Below are positions 53,419 through 63,231 of a DNA stretch of 64,000 nt, in pieces. The stretch spans positions 744,001-808,000 of the forward strand of contig NZ_UUON01000001.1 of the NCBI RefSeq assembly GCF_900590885.1, given 5' to 3'. This DNA is from Pseudomonas viridiflava (lineage in GTDB: Bacteria; Pseudomonadota; Gammaproteobacteria; Pseudomonadales; Pseudomonadaceae). The translations under genes were made by a program, and so were the position numbers. The notes under the pieces are model-generated. The model did no database searches, was not told the origin of the DNA, and saw nothing but the letters and a program-made list of their open reading frames with translations. Within the stretch, counting starts at the first letter, position 1. Every line of letters begins with the position of its first letter.

Positions 53419-55005
53419 TCAACCCGCAGGTGCGGCTTTCATCTTCGCTTCGATTTTCTTGTCCACCGCTTCGCGGATCTGGTCGATGCTGAAGCTGGCC
53501 GGTTTCTGGCTCGGCGGGTACTCGACGAAGGTTTCCAGGAACTTCGCCGACTTGGTCACTGCCACCGCAACCAGGTAGACGTTCTTGGTGCCCCAGTCGT
53601 AATACTGGTCGGAAACCACATCGGCGCGTTCATACGGGTCCATCCTCAGGTTAAAGATCTTGGGTATCCGCAAACACACGAACGGCTCACTCCAGACCTT
53701 GAACCCGCCGGGTGCGCGCTGCTCGCAGTACACCGCTTTCCAGTTGCCAAAGCGCGCCGACACCAGCACGCCGTCATCGTTGAAGTAGTAGAACTCGTCG
53801 CGCGCGCCCTTGGGTTGCTGCCCCGTCAGGTACGGCAGCTGGTTGAAGCCGTCCAGGTGCACCTTGAAGTTGGTGCCGCCGGCCACCGGTGCCCAGCCTT
53901 TGAGCAACTTGTCCTTGACCTCTCCATCACCGGCGGCAGCCAGCAGTGTCGGGAACCAGTCCATGCCCGAGAACATTTCGTTGGAGACTTCCGCTGGCTT
54001 GATCTTGCCCGGCCAACGAATCATCGCCGGCACGCGATAAGCGCCTTCCCAGTTGGAGTTCTTCTCGTTGCGAAACGGCGTGGTCGCCGCGTCCGGCCAG
54101 GAGAACTGGTTGGGGCCGTTGTCGGTGGTGTAGACCACGATGGTGTTGTCGGCGATTTTCAGCTCGTCGAGGGTTTGCAGGAGTTTGCCGACGTCGGCGT
54201 CGTGCTCCAGCATGCCGTCGGCGTACTCGTTGCCGGGCATGCCGCTCTGGCCCTTCATCGACTCACGCACGTGGGTGAACAGGTGCATGCGCGTGGTGTT
54301 CATCCACACGAAAAACGGCTTGTTGGCTTCGGCCTGTTTCTTGATGAAAGCCTGGGCGGCGGCGGTGGTTTCGTCGTCGATGGTTTCCATGCGCTTGGTG
54401 GTCAAGGCGCCGGTGTCTTCGATCTTGCCGTCGGCAAAGCTGTGGATCACGCCGCGTGGCGAGTTGGCCTTGACGAACTCGGCGTCGTCCTTGGGCCAGT
54501 AGGGACGCTCCGGTTCTTCTTCGGCGTTGAGGTGGTAGAGGTTGCCGAAGAACTCGTCGAAACCATGGTTGGTCGGCAGGTATTCGTCCCGGTCGCCCAA
54601 GTGGTTCTTGCCGAATTGTCCGGTGCTGTAGCCCAGGGACTTCAAGGCCTGGGCAATGGTGATGTCACGTTTTTGCAAACCGACCGTAGCGCCGGGGGCG
54701 CCGACCTTGGACAGACCGGTGCGCAACGGCGTCTGGCCGGTGATAAAGGACGAGCGCCCGGCGGTGCAGCTGTTCTCCGCGTAGTAGTCGGTGAACATCA
54801 TGCCTTCTTTGGCGATCCGGTCGATATTCGGGGTCTTGTAGCCAACCACGCCCATGGAATAGGCGCTGATATTGGTTTGCCCGATGTCATCGCCGAATAT
54901 CACCAGGATATTCGGCTTGTCGGCGGCCCAGGCGGATGCCGAGGCCCCCAGCACCGAAGCCGCCACCAGGGCGAGTTTCGGCAGCCACTTACGTATGCGA
55001 GTCAT
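53419..55005 (-). CDS. Exported arylsulfatase
   Basis: This 528-residue periplasmic sulfatase has a signal peptide of ~27 residues (ending ASAWA). The metal ligands include Asp39/Asp40 (VIFGDDIG) and the later DNGPN. The formylglycine motif reads Cys80-Thr-Ala-Gly-Arg84, a CxAxR variant of the usual CxPxR; Cys80 would be converted by a formylglycine-generating enzyme not seen here. AGAAGGAG lies before ATG 55005. It hydrolyses sulfate esters. It is downstream of the MoxR/VWA operon and an exported HAD phosphatase, 76 bases away, and is probably part of the same unit. Confidence 0.93.
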   Translation of the reverse strand: MTRIRKWLPKLALVAASVLGASASAWAADKPNILVIFGDDIGQTNISAYSMGVVGYKTPNIDRIAKEGMMFTDYYAENSCTAGRSSFITGQTPLRTGLSKVGAPGATVGLQKRDITIAQALKSLGYSTGQFGKNHLGDRDEYLPTNHGFDEFFGNLYHLNAEEEPERPYWPKDDAEFVKANSPRGVIHSFADGKIEDTGALTTKRMETIDDETTAAAQAFIKKQAEANKPFFVWMNTTRMHLFTHVRESMKGQSGMPGNEYADGMLEHDADVGKLLQTLDELKIADNTIVVYTTDNGPNQFSWPDAATTPFRNEKNSNWEGAYRVPAMIRWPGKIKPAEVSNEMFSGMDWFPTLLAAAGDGEVKDKLLKGWAPVAGGTNFKVHLDGFNQLPYLTGQQPKGARDEFYYFNDDGVLVSARFGNWKAVYCEQRAPGGFKVWSEPFVCLRIPKIFNLRMDPYERADVVSDQYYDWGTKNVYLVAVAVTKSAKFLETFVEYPPSQKPASFSIDQIREAVDKKIEAKMKAAPAG

Positions 55006-55081
55006 AAGACTTGCTCCTTCTAGGGCTTGAGTCGCATTGCCTGCGACCAACGTTTATTACAGTCCATCGCGACGTCTGGTT

Positions 55082-56079
<998 letters not shown>

Positions 56080-56083
<4 letters not shown>

Positions 56084-57126
56084 GGGAAATCCTTTTCGCG
56101 ACGAGGGTTCAGTGGAACCAAGCGTAGTTGACGACACACCCAACGCAATGTCGTACACAGTTTTCGCCACAGCGGCGGCAGGCGCGGCCATAGCGTGTGG
56201 ATCAGGTAACCGCCGAGCACCAGCAGCACCACGGCCGCTATCCACGTCAGCAAATGCCGAGACACTGGCCAGCGCGTGTGCTGGCCGAGGGCCTTGAGGT
56301 CGTCGGTGATGGAGAAGGGCGGCGTGTAGGCGGCTGCCTTGGCGTCGAATGTCAGCGCCGGCACCTGCGCCACTTGCAGACGATGGTTGCGCGTGTCCCA
56401 CCATTTCACGCTGATGGCCGGCAGGCGGTAATGCCCGCTTTGGGTCACGCGGTATACCAGTGGGTCAATGCGCTGGCCGCCGGTGATGCCGCCGCGACCG
56501 TCGCCGAGGTTGCTGATGGTGGGCGCTTGCGGGTAGCGGCGCAGGCCGTCGATGTCCGCCGCCGGCGGCGGTGGAAGGGACAGGCCCGGGGTGTCGTCGG
56601 CTTGCAGGGTGAGGGTGCGGGTAATGCTGTCGCCGACTTTAAGGTCTCTGCCAGTCAGGGTTTGCTCCAGGCGCACGGCGCTGGCGACCAGCACCGGCTC
56701 GCTTGGGGCAAAGCCCGGTGGCTGGGTGGCCTCGAAGGTCAGCGGCGCACTCTGGGCGCTCAGGGTCGAAGTGGCCTGGCCCGGTTGGGCGCTGACGGTC
56801 AGCGCCGGCACCGTGAAGTGTTGCGCCACACTCGGGGTGATGCGATAGGCGTAGCGCATGCCGTAGAAGGTCTGCCCGCCAATCACTTGGGTGGTGTGTT
56901 CAGCCTCGCCACCGGGCGCCTGCACCCGTGCGCCATCGAGTTTCAACTCCGGCAGGGTCGCACCCGAGGTGAACCAGGTGTCGGTCAGCACATCTACCCG
57001 CACTTGCACTTGTTCGCCCACCACCACCGCACTGCCCGGCAACAACTGCGCCTGCACACGCAATTGCGGCTCGCCGGCCCACAATGGCCCGGCGAGCAAC
57101 AGCAGCAGGCCGCAGTAACGGGTCAT
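56080..57126 (-). CDS. BatD-like envelope protein
   Basis: This 348-residue protein has a signal peptide (residues 1-17, ending LWA) and two beta-sandwich regions (~20-250) in the style of BatD/oxygen-tolerance proteins. A C-terminal membrane helix follows at ~290-312, then a basic cytosolic tail. It begins at the ATG overlapping the upstream VWA-TPR stop. BatD proteins accompany MoxR ATPases and VWA proteins; the role in the periplasm is not settled. GGAG supports the start. Confidence 0.82.
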
Positions 57127-58589
57127 GGCCGTGGCTCCTGGTCTTGCAGGCTGAATTTGCGCCGCAGGAAATTCGCCGGCGAGGTGGTCAGGTTCTGTAG
57201 CCATAGCGCGTCGTTATTGGCTTGCTCGGTCTGGATCGCCTTGCTCTGGCCCTTGCCGGGGGCCTTGTCGAACTTGACCTCATCGGGCTTGACCTCGGGA
57301 GTGTTTTTCTCGGCGCTTTCAGTGTCTTTTTTCAAGGCAATCGCCAACGCCAGATTGGCACTGGCCTGGGGGAACACCGGTTGCAGCTGCAAGGCATGTT
57401 GATAGGCGGCGATGGCGTCATCGAACTTGAAGCGGCGCACGTGGATATTGCCCAGGTAGAACGCGGCTTGCGGCGTGTTCAGGGCGGCGAAGGTCGCTTG
57501 GGCCAGGTCGTAGTCGGCGGCGTTGTAGGCGGCGATGCCTTTCCAGTACGGGTCGACAAACCGCGCGGCGGCCTCGGGGTAGTGGTGGTGTTCAAAGGCC
57601 CAGCGGCCTTGTTGGTCGGGCGTGAGAAACGGGTTGGCATCGGCCTGGGTCGGCGCCAGCAGCACGCCCAGCAGCACGATGGCCGTCCAGTTCAGGCTCC
57701 AGCCGCGTCGCACGGCGAGCAGCGCCAACAGCAGCAGCGGCCAGCACAGCCAGTAACCGGCGTCTTTCCACTGCAGCAGGCGCTGTTGCTCGTCGGCATT
57801 CTGGAAGTGCGCCTGGGCGTGGAGTTCGATCCAGTCCAGGTCATCGTCATTCAGGGTCAGGCTGCCCAAAGGCGCGTCGGTCGCCGAGGCCAATGCCTTG
57901 AGCGTGGGGCTGCTGCCCAGCGCCAGCACCAGCACTTGCAACGGGCTGTCGGCCAGGTGCTGCTTGAGCGTGGGCAATTGCGCAGTGTCGGCGCCGTCGG
58001 TGATCAACAGCAAGGTGCCGGGGGAGTGCTGGAGCAGGCGTTTGGCCTGGTCGATCACGCTGGCAACGTCCTTGCCGGGTCGGGTGATCAGGTCAGTACT
58101 CAGCGCCTGGATAAAGCTGTCGAGCAGCGCCGGGTCGTCGGTGGGCGGCAACACCAGGTGTGCACTGCCGGCATACACCAGCAGCGCGGTGCGTGCGCCT
58201 TGGCGGCGTTGGATCAGGTCGTGCAGCGTGTGCTTGGCGGCCGTCAGGCGCGTGGGCGGCACATCGGCGGTGTCCATCGACGGCGACAGGTCCAGCGCGA
58301 TGATCAGCGGCGCGCGGTTTTCCAGAAAGTCCGGGCGATCCTGCTCCCAGGTCGGCCCCGCAGCGGCCACTGCGCCGAGCATCAACAAGGCGCTGACCAG
58401 GTGCACCGGGCGCAGGCGATGGGCATCGGTGGGCGTGAGCAGCAGATGCGGCAACAAATGCGGCGCGATGTTGCCGCGCAGGCGCCGCTGCAAATCACGG
58501 CTGCGCCGCCAGATTAGCGGCAGCAATGCGCCGAACAGCGCCAGCAACAGCCAGGCGGGGCGCAGGAAGTGGAAGTCAGTCAAGTCCAT
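57123..58589 (-). CDS. VWA-domain and TPR membrane protein (BatB/BatC fusion)
   Basis: This 488-residue protein begins with two membrane helices (~10-27 and ~62-78). It has a VWA domain with MIDAS motif Asp100-x-Ser102-x-Ser104 (ALDLSPSMD), a third helix region at ~285-320 and TPR repeats at ~330-425 (YNAADYDLAQATFAAL, DDAIAAYQHALQLQP), with a charged tail. Such proteins bind metal and partner proteins in the periplasm. It overlaps the preceding VWA gene by 14 bases and the BatD-like gene by 4. Confidence 0.88.
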   Translation of the reverse strand: MDLTDFHFLRPAWLLLALFGALLPLIWRRSRDLQRRLRGNIAPHLLPHLLLTPTDAHRLRPVHLVSALLMLGAVAAAGPTWEQDRPDFLENRAPLIIALDLSPSMDTADVPPTRLTAAKHTLHDLIQRRQGARTALLVYAGSAHLVLPPTDDPALLDSFIQALSTDLITRPGKDVASVIDQAKRLLQHSPGTLLLITDGADTAQLPTLKQHLADSPLQVLVLALGSSPTLKALASATDAPLGSLTLNDDDLDWIELHAQAHFQNADEQQRLLQWKDAGYWLCWPLLLLALLAVRRGWSLNWTAIVLLGVLLAPTQADANPFLTPDQQGRWAFEHHHYPEAAARFVDPYWKGIAAYNAADYDLAQATFAALNTPQAAFYLGNIHVRRFKFDDAIAAYQHALQLQPVFPQASANLALAIALKKDTESAEKNTPEVKPDEVKFDKAPGKGQSKAIQTEQANNDALWLQNLTTSPANFLRRKFSLQDQEPRP

Positions 58590-59571
58590 CGACGACCTCC
58601 CGCTTGAAGCGATGGGGCCAGCACGCGCCGATCAGGTGATACAGCGCCAACACCGCCAGCGCCGCCGCCAGCGGCCACCAGAACAGGTCGCGCTTGGGCT
58701 GATGGCTCAGGGTGTTGACTTGATGCGGGGTGATGTGGTCCAGGGTCGCGTAGACCTGGCTCAGGCTGTCGCGGTCCTCGGCGCGGAAATAACGGCCACC
58801 GGTGGCCGCGGCAATGCCCTGCAACGCGCTGAGGTTAACCTTGGCTTCGCCGCTGGCCTGCGGGTCGCCAATGGCGATGGTGTGGATGATTACGCCCTTG
58901 GCGGCGGCCATGTCGGCGGCGTGGTCCGGGGTGATTGCACTGCTGGTGTCATTGCCGTCGGTGAGCAGGATCAGCACTTTCTGCGGCTCGTGGGCCTGGT
59001 CCAACAGCTTGAGGCCCAGGCCGATCGCATCGCCGATGGCGGTATTCGGCCCGGCCATGCCGATGCCGCTGTCGTCCAGCAGCAGGGCCAGGCTGGCGTG
59101 GTCGAGGGTCAGCGGCGCCTGGGGATAGGCGCCGCTGCCGAACAGGATCAGGCCGATGCGGTCATCCTTGCGCTGCTGGATAAAGCCCTGCACCACCTGT
59201 TTGACGGCGGCCAGGCGGTCGATTTTCTGCCCGTTGGCGTCGGTAAAGTCCTGGGTCTGCATCGACTGGGAGATATCGATGGCAAGCATCAGGTCACGCA
59301 CCGGCTGCTGGCGCTGGATGGGTTTTTCCACCCATACCGGGCGCGCGATGGCCAACACCAGCAAGGCCCACACCAGCAGGTTGAGCAGCAATTGGCTGCG
59401 ATTATGCCGCGCGCCACCGGCAGACGGCGCCGCGCCCACCGCCTGGCTCATGCCAGCAAAAAACGGCACACGCACCGCGCTGCGTGCTTCGTTGTAGTCG
59501 GGCAGCCAGCGGTAGGCCAGCCACGGCAGCGGCAGCAACAGCAGCAACCAGGGGTAATCAAGCTGCCACAT
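58576..59571 (-). CDS. VWA-domain membrane protein (BatA-like)
   Basis: This 331-residue protein has two N-terminal membrane helices (~7-22 and ~60-77) and a VWA domain with MIDAS residues Asp99, Ser101 and Ser103 (AIDISQSMQ). A later Thr and the Asp-containing LLTDGND complete the MIDAS site. A C-terminal helix lies at ~300-318. It is the companion of the BatB-like protein and a likely MoxR client. It overlaps both neighbours by 14 bases. Confidence 0.9.
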   Translation of the reverse strand: MWQLDYPWLLLLLPLPWLAYRWLPDYNEARSAVRVPFFAGMSQAVGAAPSAGGARHNRSQLLLNLLVWALLVLAIARPVWVEKPIQRQQPVRDLMLAIDISQSMQTQDFTDANGQKIDRLAAVKQVVQGFIQQRKDDRIGLILFGSGAYPQAPLTLDHASLALLLDDSGIGMAGPNTAIGDAIGLGLKLLDQAHEPQKVLILLTDGNDTSSAITPDHAADMAAAKGVIIHTIAIGDPQASGEAKVNLSALQGIAAATGGRYFRAEDRDSLSQVYATLDHITPHQVNTLSHQPKRDLFWWPLAAALAVLALYHLIGACWPHRFKREVVDGLD

Positions 59572-60013
59572 GGTGCTGCTCCACCCAGGCTTTGCACTGG
59601 GCCAGTAGTTGCGGATCTGGTGAAGGATTGCCGTAGGCCAGTGCGGCCAGCCGGCGGCTCAGGTCCTCGGGCAGCGGGCCACCAGCGTGGCGTTGCAGAA
59701 AGGCTTGCCAGTCGGCGCCGCTCAGGGTTGGGACGCGTTGGTGTTCCTCCGTCGTCAGTGGCATCGACAGCGCCACGCGCTTGAGCAGCTCGGGCAACTC
59801 ACGCATATCCTGCAGGTTGTTCAAGCGCGCCAGGGCTTCACGCCGATAGGCATCGCGCCGCCAGCGCAGCCATTGACGGCCGCCCAGTATCAGCAAACTC
59901 ACCACAACCAAGCCCAGCAGTACGCCCCAACCCCAGGTTTGCGGCCAGTAGCTGACCGGCGCGGGCAAGCCCAATTCCTGGAGTTGTTCGATGCTGGGCA
60001 CGGGGTTGGTCAT
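59558..60013 (-). CDS. DUF4381 membrane protein
   Basis: This 151-residue protein has one membrane helix at ~28-46 (WGWGVLLGLVVVSLLIL), a basic stretch after it (RWRRDAYRREALARLNNL) and a helical cytosolic part. DUF4381 proteins occur almost only in MoxR/DUF58/VWA operons. It overlaps DUF58 by four and the BatA-like gene by 14 bases. Function beyond this association is unknown. Confidence 0.85.
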   Translation of the reverse strand: MTNPVPSIEQLQELGLPAPVSYWPQTWGWGVLLGLVVVSLLILGGRQWLRWRRDAYRREALARLNNLQDMRELPELLKRVALSMPLTTEEHQRVPTLSGADWQAFLQRHAGGPLPEDLSRRLAALAYGNPSPDPQLLAQCKAWVEQHHVAA

Positions 60014-60933
60014 CGGCGTTTCCCCAGTTCCGTGCGCAGCTGGTCGGCGGCGGGCAGGGCGGTGCTGATCATCAACAACGGCACCTGGCTGCGGCGCAGC
60101 AGGGTGGCCACGTCCTTCAAGCGCCCGCCGAGAAAATCCCCCAAGGGTTGACGCACCTGGCGCTTGCTCACCTCCAGCGTGACTTGCAGTTGGCCCTGCG
60201 TAATCAGCAACTGCCCGCGACTGGGCAGGTTCAGCGCCAGCGGGTCATACACCTGCAACGCCACCACGTCGTTATGCGCCGACAGCTGTTGCAGCAATTG
60301 CAGGGTGCGCGGGCCGGCGTCGGCGAAGTCACTGACCAGGCAAATCAAGTGGTCATGCCCGGCCACGGCCAGGCACTGCTGCAACACCTTGTCCAACTGG
60401 CTAGCGCCCTGGGCGTCGGCATTGCTGGCCTTGAGTTCGGCATTCTGCGCGGCGATGCGGCTGCACAGCGCCTCCACGCGCTTGCGGCTGCGTAACGGCG
60501 CCACACTGTCGATGCGCGTGTCGTTGAACACCAGGCCGCCGACCCGGTCGCCGGCGTTGAACACCATCCAGGCCGCCAGCGCGCCGAGTTCGGCGGCCAC
60601 GGCCGATTTGAAGCTGCGCACCGAGCCGAAAAACATCGACATGCGCTGGTCCACCACAATCAACGCCGGGCGGTCGCGCTCTTCGGTAAAGGTGCGCACC
60701 ACCGGTTTGCCGGTGCGCAGCGATGCGCGCCAATCCAGATGGCGCAAGTCGTCGCCCGGCTGGTAACGACGCAGCTCATCGAAATTCAAGCCGCGCCCAC
60801 GCAGGCGTGACGCATGGTTGCCCGCCAGGATGCTGCCCTGGGGCTGACGCGCGACAAAGCTCAAGTCCCGCGCCTGGAACTGCAAGGCCATCAACTGCGC
60901 CAGGCTGACGTAGACCAGACCGTCGGCGTTCAT
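60010..60933 (-). CDS. DUF58 domain protein
   Basis: This 307-residue protein matches DUF58: the core GRGLNFDELRRYQPGDDLRHLDWRAS-type region (residues ~45-75), then a VWA-like fold with VVDQRMSMFFG. It is the constant partner of MoxR ATPases, probably a cytosolic or membrane-associated adaptor. Four-base overlaps join it to moxR and the DUF4381 gene. Confidence 0.9.
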   Translation of the reverse strand: MNADGLVYVSLAQLMALQFQARDLSFVARQPQGSILAGNHASRLRGRGLNFDELRRYQPGDDLRHLDWRASLRTGKPVVRTFTEERDRPALIVVDQRMSMFFGSVRSFKSAVAAELGALAAWMVFNAGDRVGGLVFNDTRIDSVAPLRSRKRVEALCSRIAAQNAELKASNADAQGASQLDKVLQQCLAVAGHDHLICLVSDFADAGPRTLQLLQQLSAHNDVVALQVYDPLALNLPSRGQLLITQGQLQVTLEVSKRQVRQPLGDFLGGRLKDVATLLRRSQVPLLMISTALPAADQLRTELGKRR

Positions 60934-61904
60934 GCCGGGATCGCCACTGTGCTCAGCAGGCGGTCGAGCACCTGGTCGGCGCTGACGCCATCGGCCACCG
61001 CGTCATAGCTCAGTTGCAGGCGGTGGCGCAGTACCGGGTGCGCCACCGCCTGTACATTGGCCGGGGTCACGAATGCCTGGCCCTGCAACCAGGCCTCGGC
61101 CCGTGCGCAACGGTCCAGGCCAATGCCGCCACGCGGGCTGGCGCCGAGGCTGATCCAGCGCGCCAGGTCGGGGTCGTAGTCGCCGGGATGGCGGGTGGCG
61201 TTGACCAGGTCGATCAGGTAGCGGTCGATGGCGGGCGAGACCTGGACCGCGCTGACTTCCTGGCGCGCGCTGAAGATCACCTCTTGCGCCAAGGTAAAGC
61301 CCTGCACGGCCTGGGTGGTCGCCGCCTGTTCTTCTTCGCGCAGCAGGCGCAGCACCTGGCCTTCATTCTCGGCACTGGGGTAGTCGAGCAAGACCTTCAT
61401 CACAAAACGGTCCATCTGCGCTTCGGGCAGCGGGTAGGTGCCTTCCTGCTCGATGGGGTTTTGCGTGGCCACCACGATAAACAGCGGCGGCAGTGGGTGG
61501 CTGGCACCGGCCACGGTGATCTGGCGTTCTTCCATGGCTTCGAGCAAGGCCGCCTGGACCTTGGCCGGCGCGCGGTTGATTTCATCGGCGAGGATCAGGT
61601 TGCCGAACAGCGGGCCGGGCTGGAAGCGGATCTGGTTCTGGCCGTCGACCTGGTGCAGCACCTCGGCGCCGGTGATGTCCGAGGGCAGCAGGTCGGGGGT
61701 GAACTGGATGCGACTCATCTTCGCCTCCAGGTGCCGGGCCAGGGCCTTGACCGTGCGGGTCTTGGCCAGGCCGGGCAGGCTTTCGAGCAGCAGATGGCCG
61801 TTGGCCAAGAGGCCGATGAGGATCTGGCGGATTACCTGGTCCTGGCCCAGAACACTTTCGGCCATGCTGGCTTGCAAGGCCTTCAAATCGTTGAGCGCTG
61901 TCAT
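60930..61904 (-). CDS. MoxR-family AAA+ ATPase
   Basis: This 324-residue cytosolic AAA+ protein has a Walker A ESLPGLAKTR near residue 41, with Ala before Lys as in many MoxR proteins. Walker B ILADEINRAP lies near 104, and sensor motifs VATQNPIEQEGTYPLPEAQ follow. MoxR proteins act as chaperones that help mature or insert metal into VWA-linked enzymes. It heads the seven-gene overlapping core of the operon. AAGGA lies before the ATG. Confidence 0.93.
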   Translation of the reverse strand: MTALNDLKALQASMAESVLGQDQVIRQILIGLLANGHLLLESLPGLAKTRTVKALARHLEAKMSRIQFTPDLLPSDITGAEVLHQVDGQNQIRFQPGPLFGNLILADEINRAPAKVQAALLEAMEERQITVAGASHPLPPLFIVVATQNPIEQEGTYPLPEAQMDRFVMKVLLDYPSAENEGQVLRLLREEEQAATTQAVQGFTLAQEVIFSARQEVSAVQVSPAIDRYLIDLVNATRHPGDYDPDLARWISLGASPRGGIGLDRCARAEAWLQGQAFVTPANVQAVAHPVLRHRLQLSYDAVADGVSADQVLDRLLSTVAIPA

Positions 61905-61928
61905 CTCAATCGTCCTTGAAGCAGTGGG

Positions 61929-62456
61929 TCACCAGGGCGCGGCGACCACGATGTATTGAACCGAACCGCCGACGTAGCGCGGTTGGTACCAGGTAGGCCC
62001 GCAATGCTGGTAGGCCACGCCATTGGCAACCACCGAGACACACTCCGCCGGCACGCTGCTGACCTGGGTGCCGATGGCCAGCACCGTTGCCGTGGTGGCG
62101 CCGACCACCGCGGCGGCCGCCCACGGGTGGTACCAGTCATCCGGATGCGGCGGCGGTGGAGGCGGTGGAGGCGGCACCGGATAAGGATGTGGCCCGGGCG
62201 GTGGCGCCGGGTGCGGTTGTGGGCCCGGAGAGGGATGGGGTTGCGGATGCGGCTCCGGATGCGGCTCCGGATGCGGCGGCATGGGGCGGGGCGCGGGCAT
62301 CGGATGTGGCGGGGGCGGGTGGTACCCACCGCCGCCATGGGGCACCACGAAGGTGCGCGCACCACCGCCGCCGCGCACTTGCCAGGCTTGGGCTGCCAAC
62401 GGGTCGAGCGCCGTTAGTAGCACGCTTGCCGTGAGTACCGCCGCCGTGGCCTTCAT
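61929..62456 (-). CDS. Exported Pro/His-rich protein (DUF6515-like)
   Basis: This 175-residue protein has a signal peptide (~1-24, ending AQA). After a Gly-rich segment, residues ~45-100 are a low-complexity Pro/His region with repeated HPEPHP and PPPP units. A membrane-like Ala/Val helix (~108-125) and a C-terminal domain ending WYQPRYVGGSVQYIVV follow; this end resembles DUF6515. The His-rich repeat might bind metal ions. The ATG overlaps the DUF2092 stop, and moxR follows after 24 bases. Confidence 0.75.
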   Translation of the reverse strand: MKATAAVLTASVLLTALDPLAAQAWQVRGGGGARTFVVPHGGGGYHPPPPHPMPAPRPMPPHPEPHPEPHPQPHPSPGPQPHPAPPPGPHPYPVPPPPPPPPPHPDDWYHPWAAAAVVGATTATVLAIGTQVSSVPAECVSVVANGVAYQHCGPTWYQPRYVGGSVQYIVVAAPW

Positions 62457-63199
62457 GGCTGCTCTCCCTGTGGCGCCAACTGTTGCAGCGGCACTGCGCG
62501 CGCGCCCGTCGGCGGGATGAACTCGAAGTCGTCGGGTGACAAGGTGGGGCTGAGTTGCCATTGATAGTCGACGCTGTGGCGCGGTTGCTCGGCGGTGTCG
62601 CGGCGGCTGATCACCAGGCGACACGGCACGGGCTGCGGGCCCTGGCGGATCCACAGTTGCCAGTCGATGTCCGGCTGGCGAAAGGCGTAGTGGTCGCAGG
62701 CCTTACCCTCCAGGCTTTCAGGGCCGATCAGCAAGGCACTGCTCAGGCCCACGGCTTTGGCGGTGTCGGGGTTCCAGCGGAACAGGTCGGCCAGGGGCAA
62801 TTCGATGCCGTAGCGTTCACTGAGTTGGTCGAGCAAAGCGCTGATATCGGCCGGCGCATCCTGGCTGGCGAAGTAACCGCTGCGGCTGTCGAACAGGGTG
62901 AAACGCTTGCCGTTGTAGAACAGGCTGCGGCGTTTGCCGTCGCTTTCGACCGACACCTGCAGCTTGTCGGGCCGCTTGGCTTGCAGGCGGGTGTGGTGAC
63001 GAAACTCGATGACCTGGCCGTTTTCCAGCACCTGGTCGGTGCGGCTGTCGGCCTCGATGCGAAACTGCGCCAGGCTGCGCAGGTAGCCGCCCATCTGCTC
63101 CAGGGCGTTCAGGGCCTTGGGTTCGACCTCGTCGGCCGAGGCGCCGCTGGTGAGCAGCAGGCCGATCAGAGCCATGCTTGCGTGACGAAAACGGGACAT
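62453..63199 (-). CDS. DUF2092 periplasmic protein
   Basis: This 248-residue protein has a signal peptide (~1-22, ending GASA). The rest fits DUF2092, a LolA/LolB-like beta fold: ALNALEQMGGYLRSLAQF, then RRSLFYNGKRFTLFD and a C-terminal DFEFIPPTGA. LolA-like folds bind lipid-like ligands, so a role in handling a lipid or hydrophobic substrate is possible but unproven. GGAG lies before the ATG. It overlaps the Pro/His-rich gene by four bases. Confidence 0.85.
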   Translation of the reverse strand: MSRFRHASMALIGLLLTSGASADEVEPKALNALEQMGGYLRSLAQFRIEADSRTDQVLENGQVIEFRHHTRLQAKRPDKLQVSVESDGKRRSLFYNGKRFTLFDSRSGYFASQDAPADISALLDQLSERYGIELPLADLFRWNPDTAKAVGLSSALLIGPESLEGKACDHYAFRQPDIDWQLWIRQGPQPVPCRLVISRRDTAEQPRHSVDYQWQLSPTLSPDDFEFIPPTGARAVPLQQLAPQGEQP

Positions 63200-63231
63200 G
63201 GCGCACTCCGTTTACTTCGAGAAAGTGGTAC

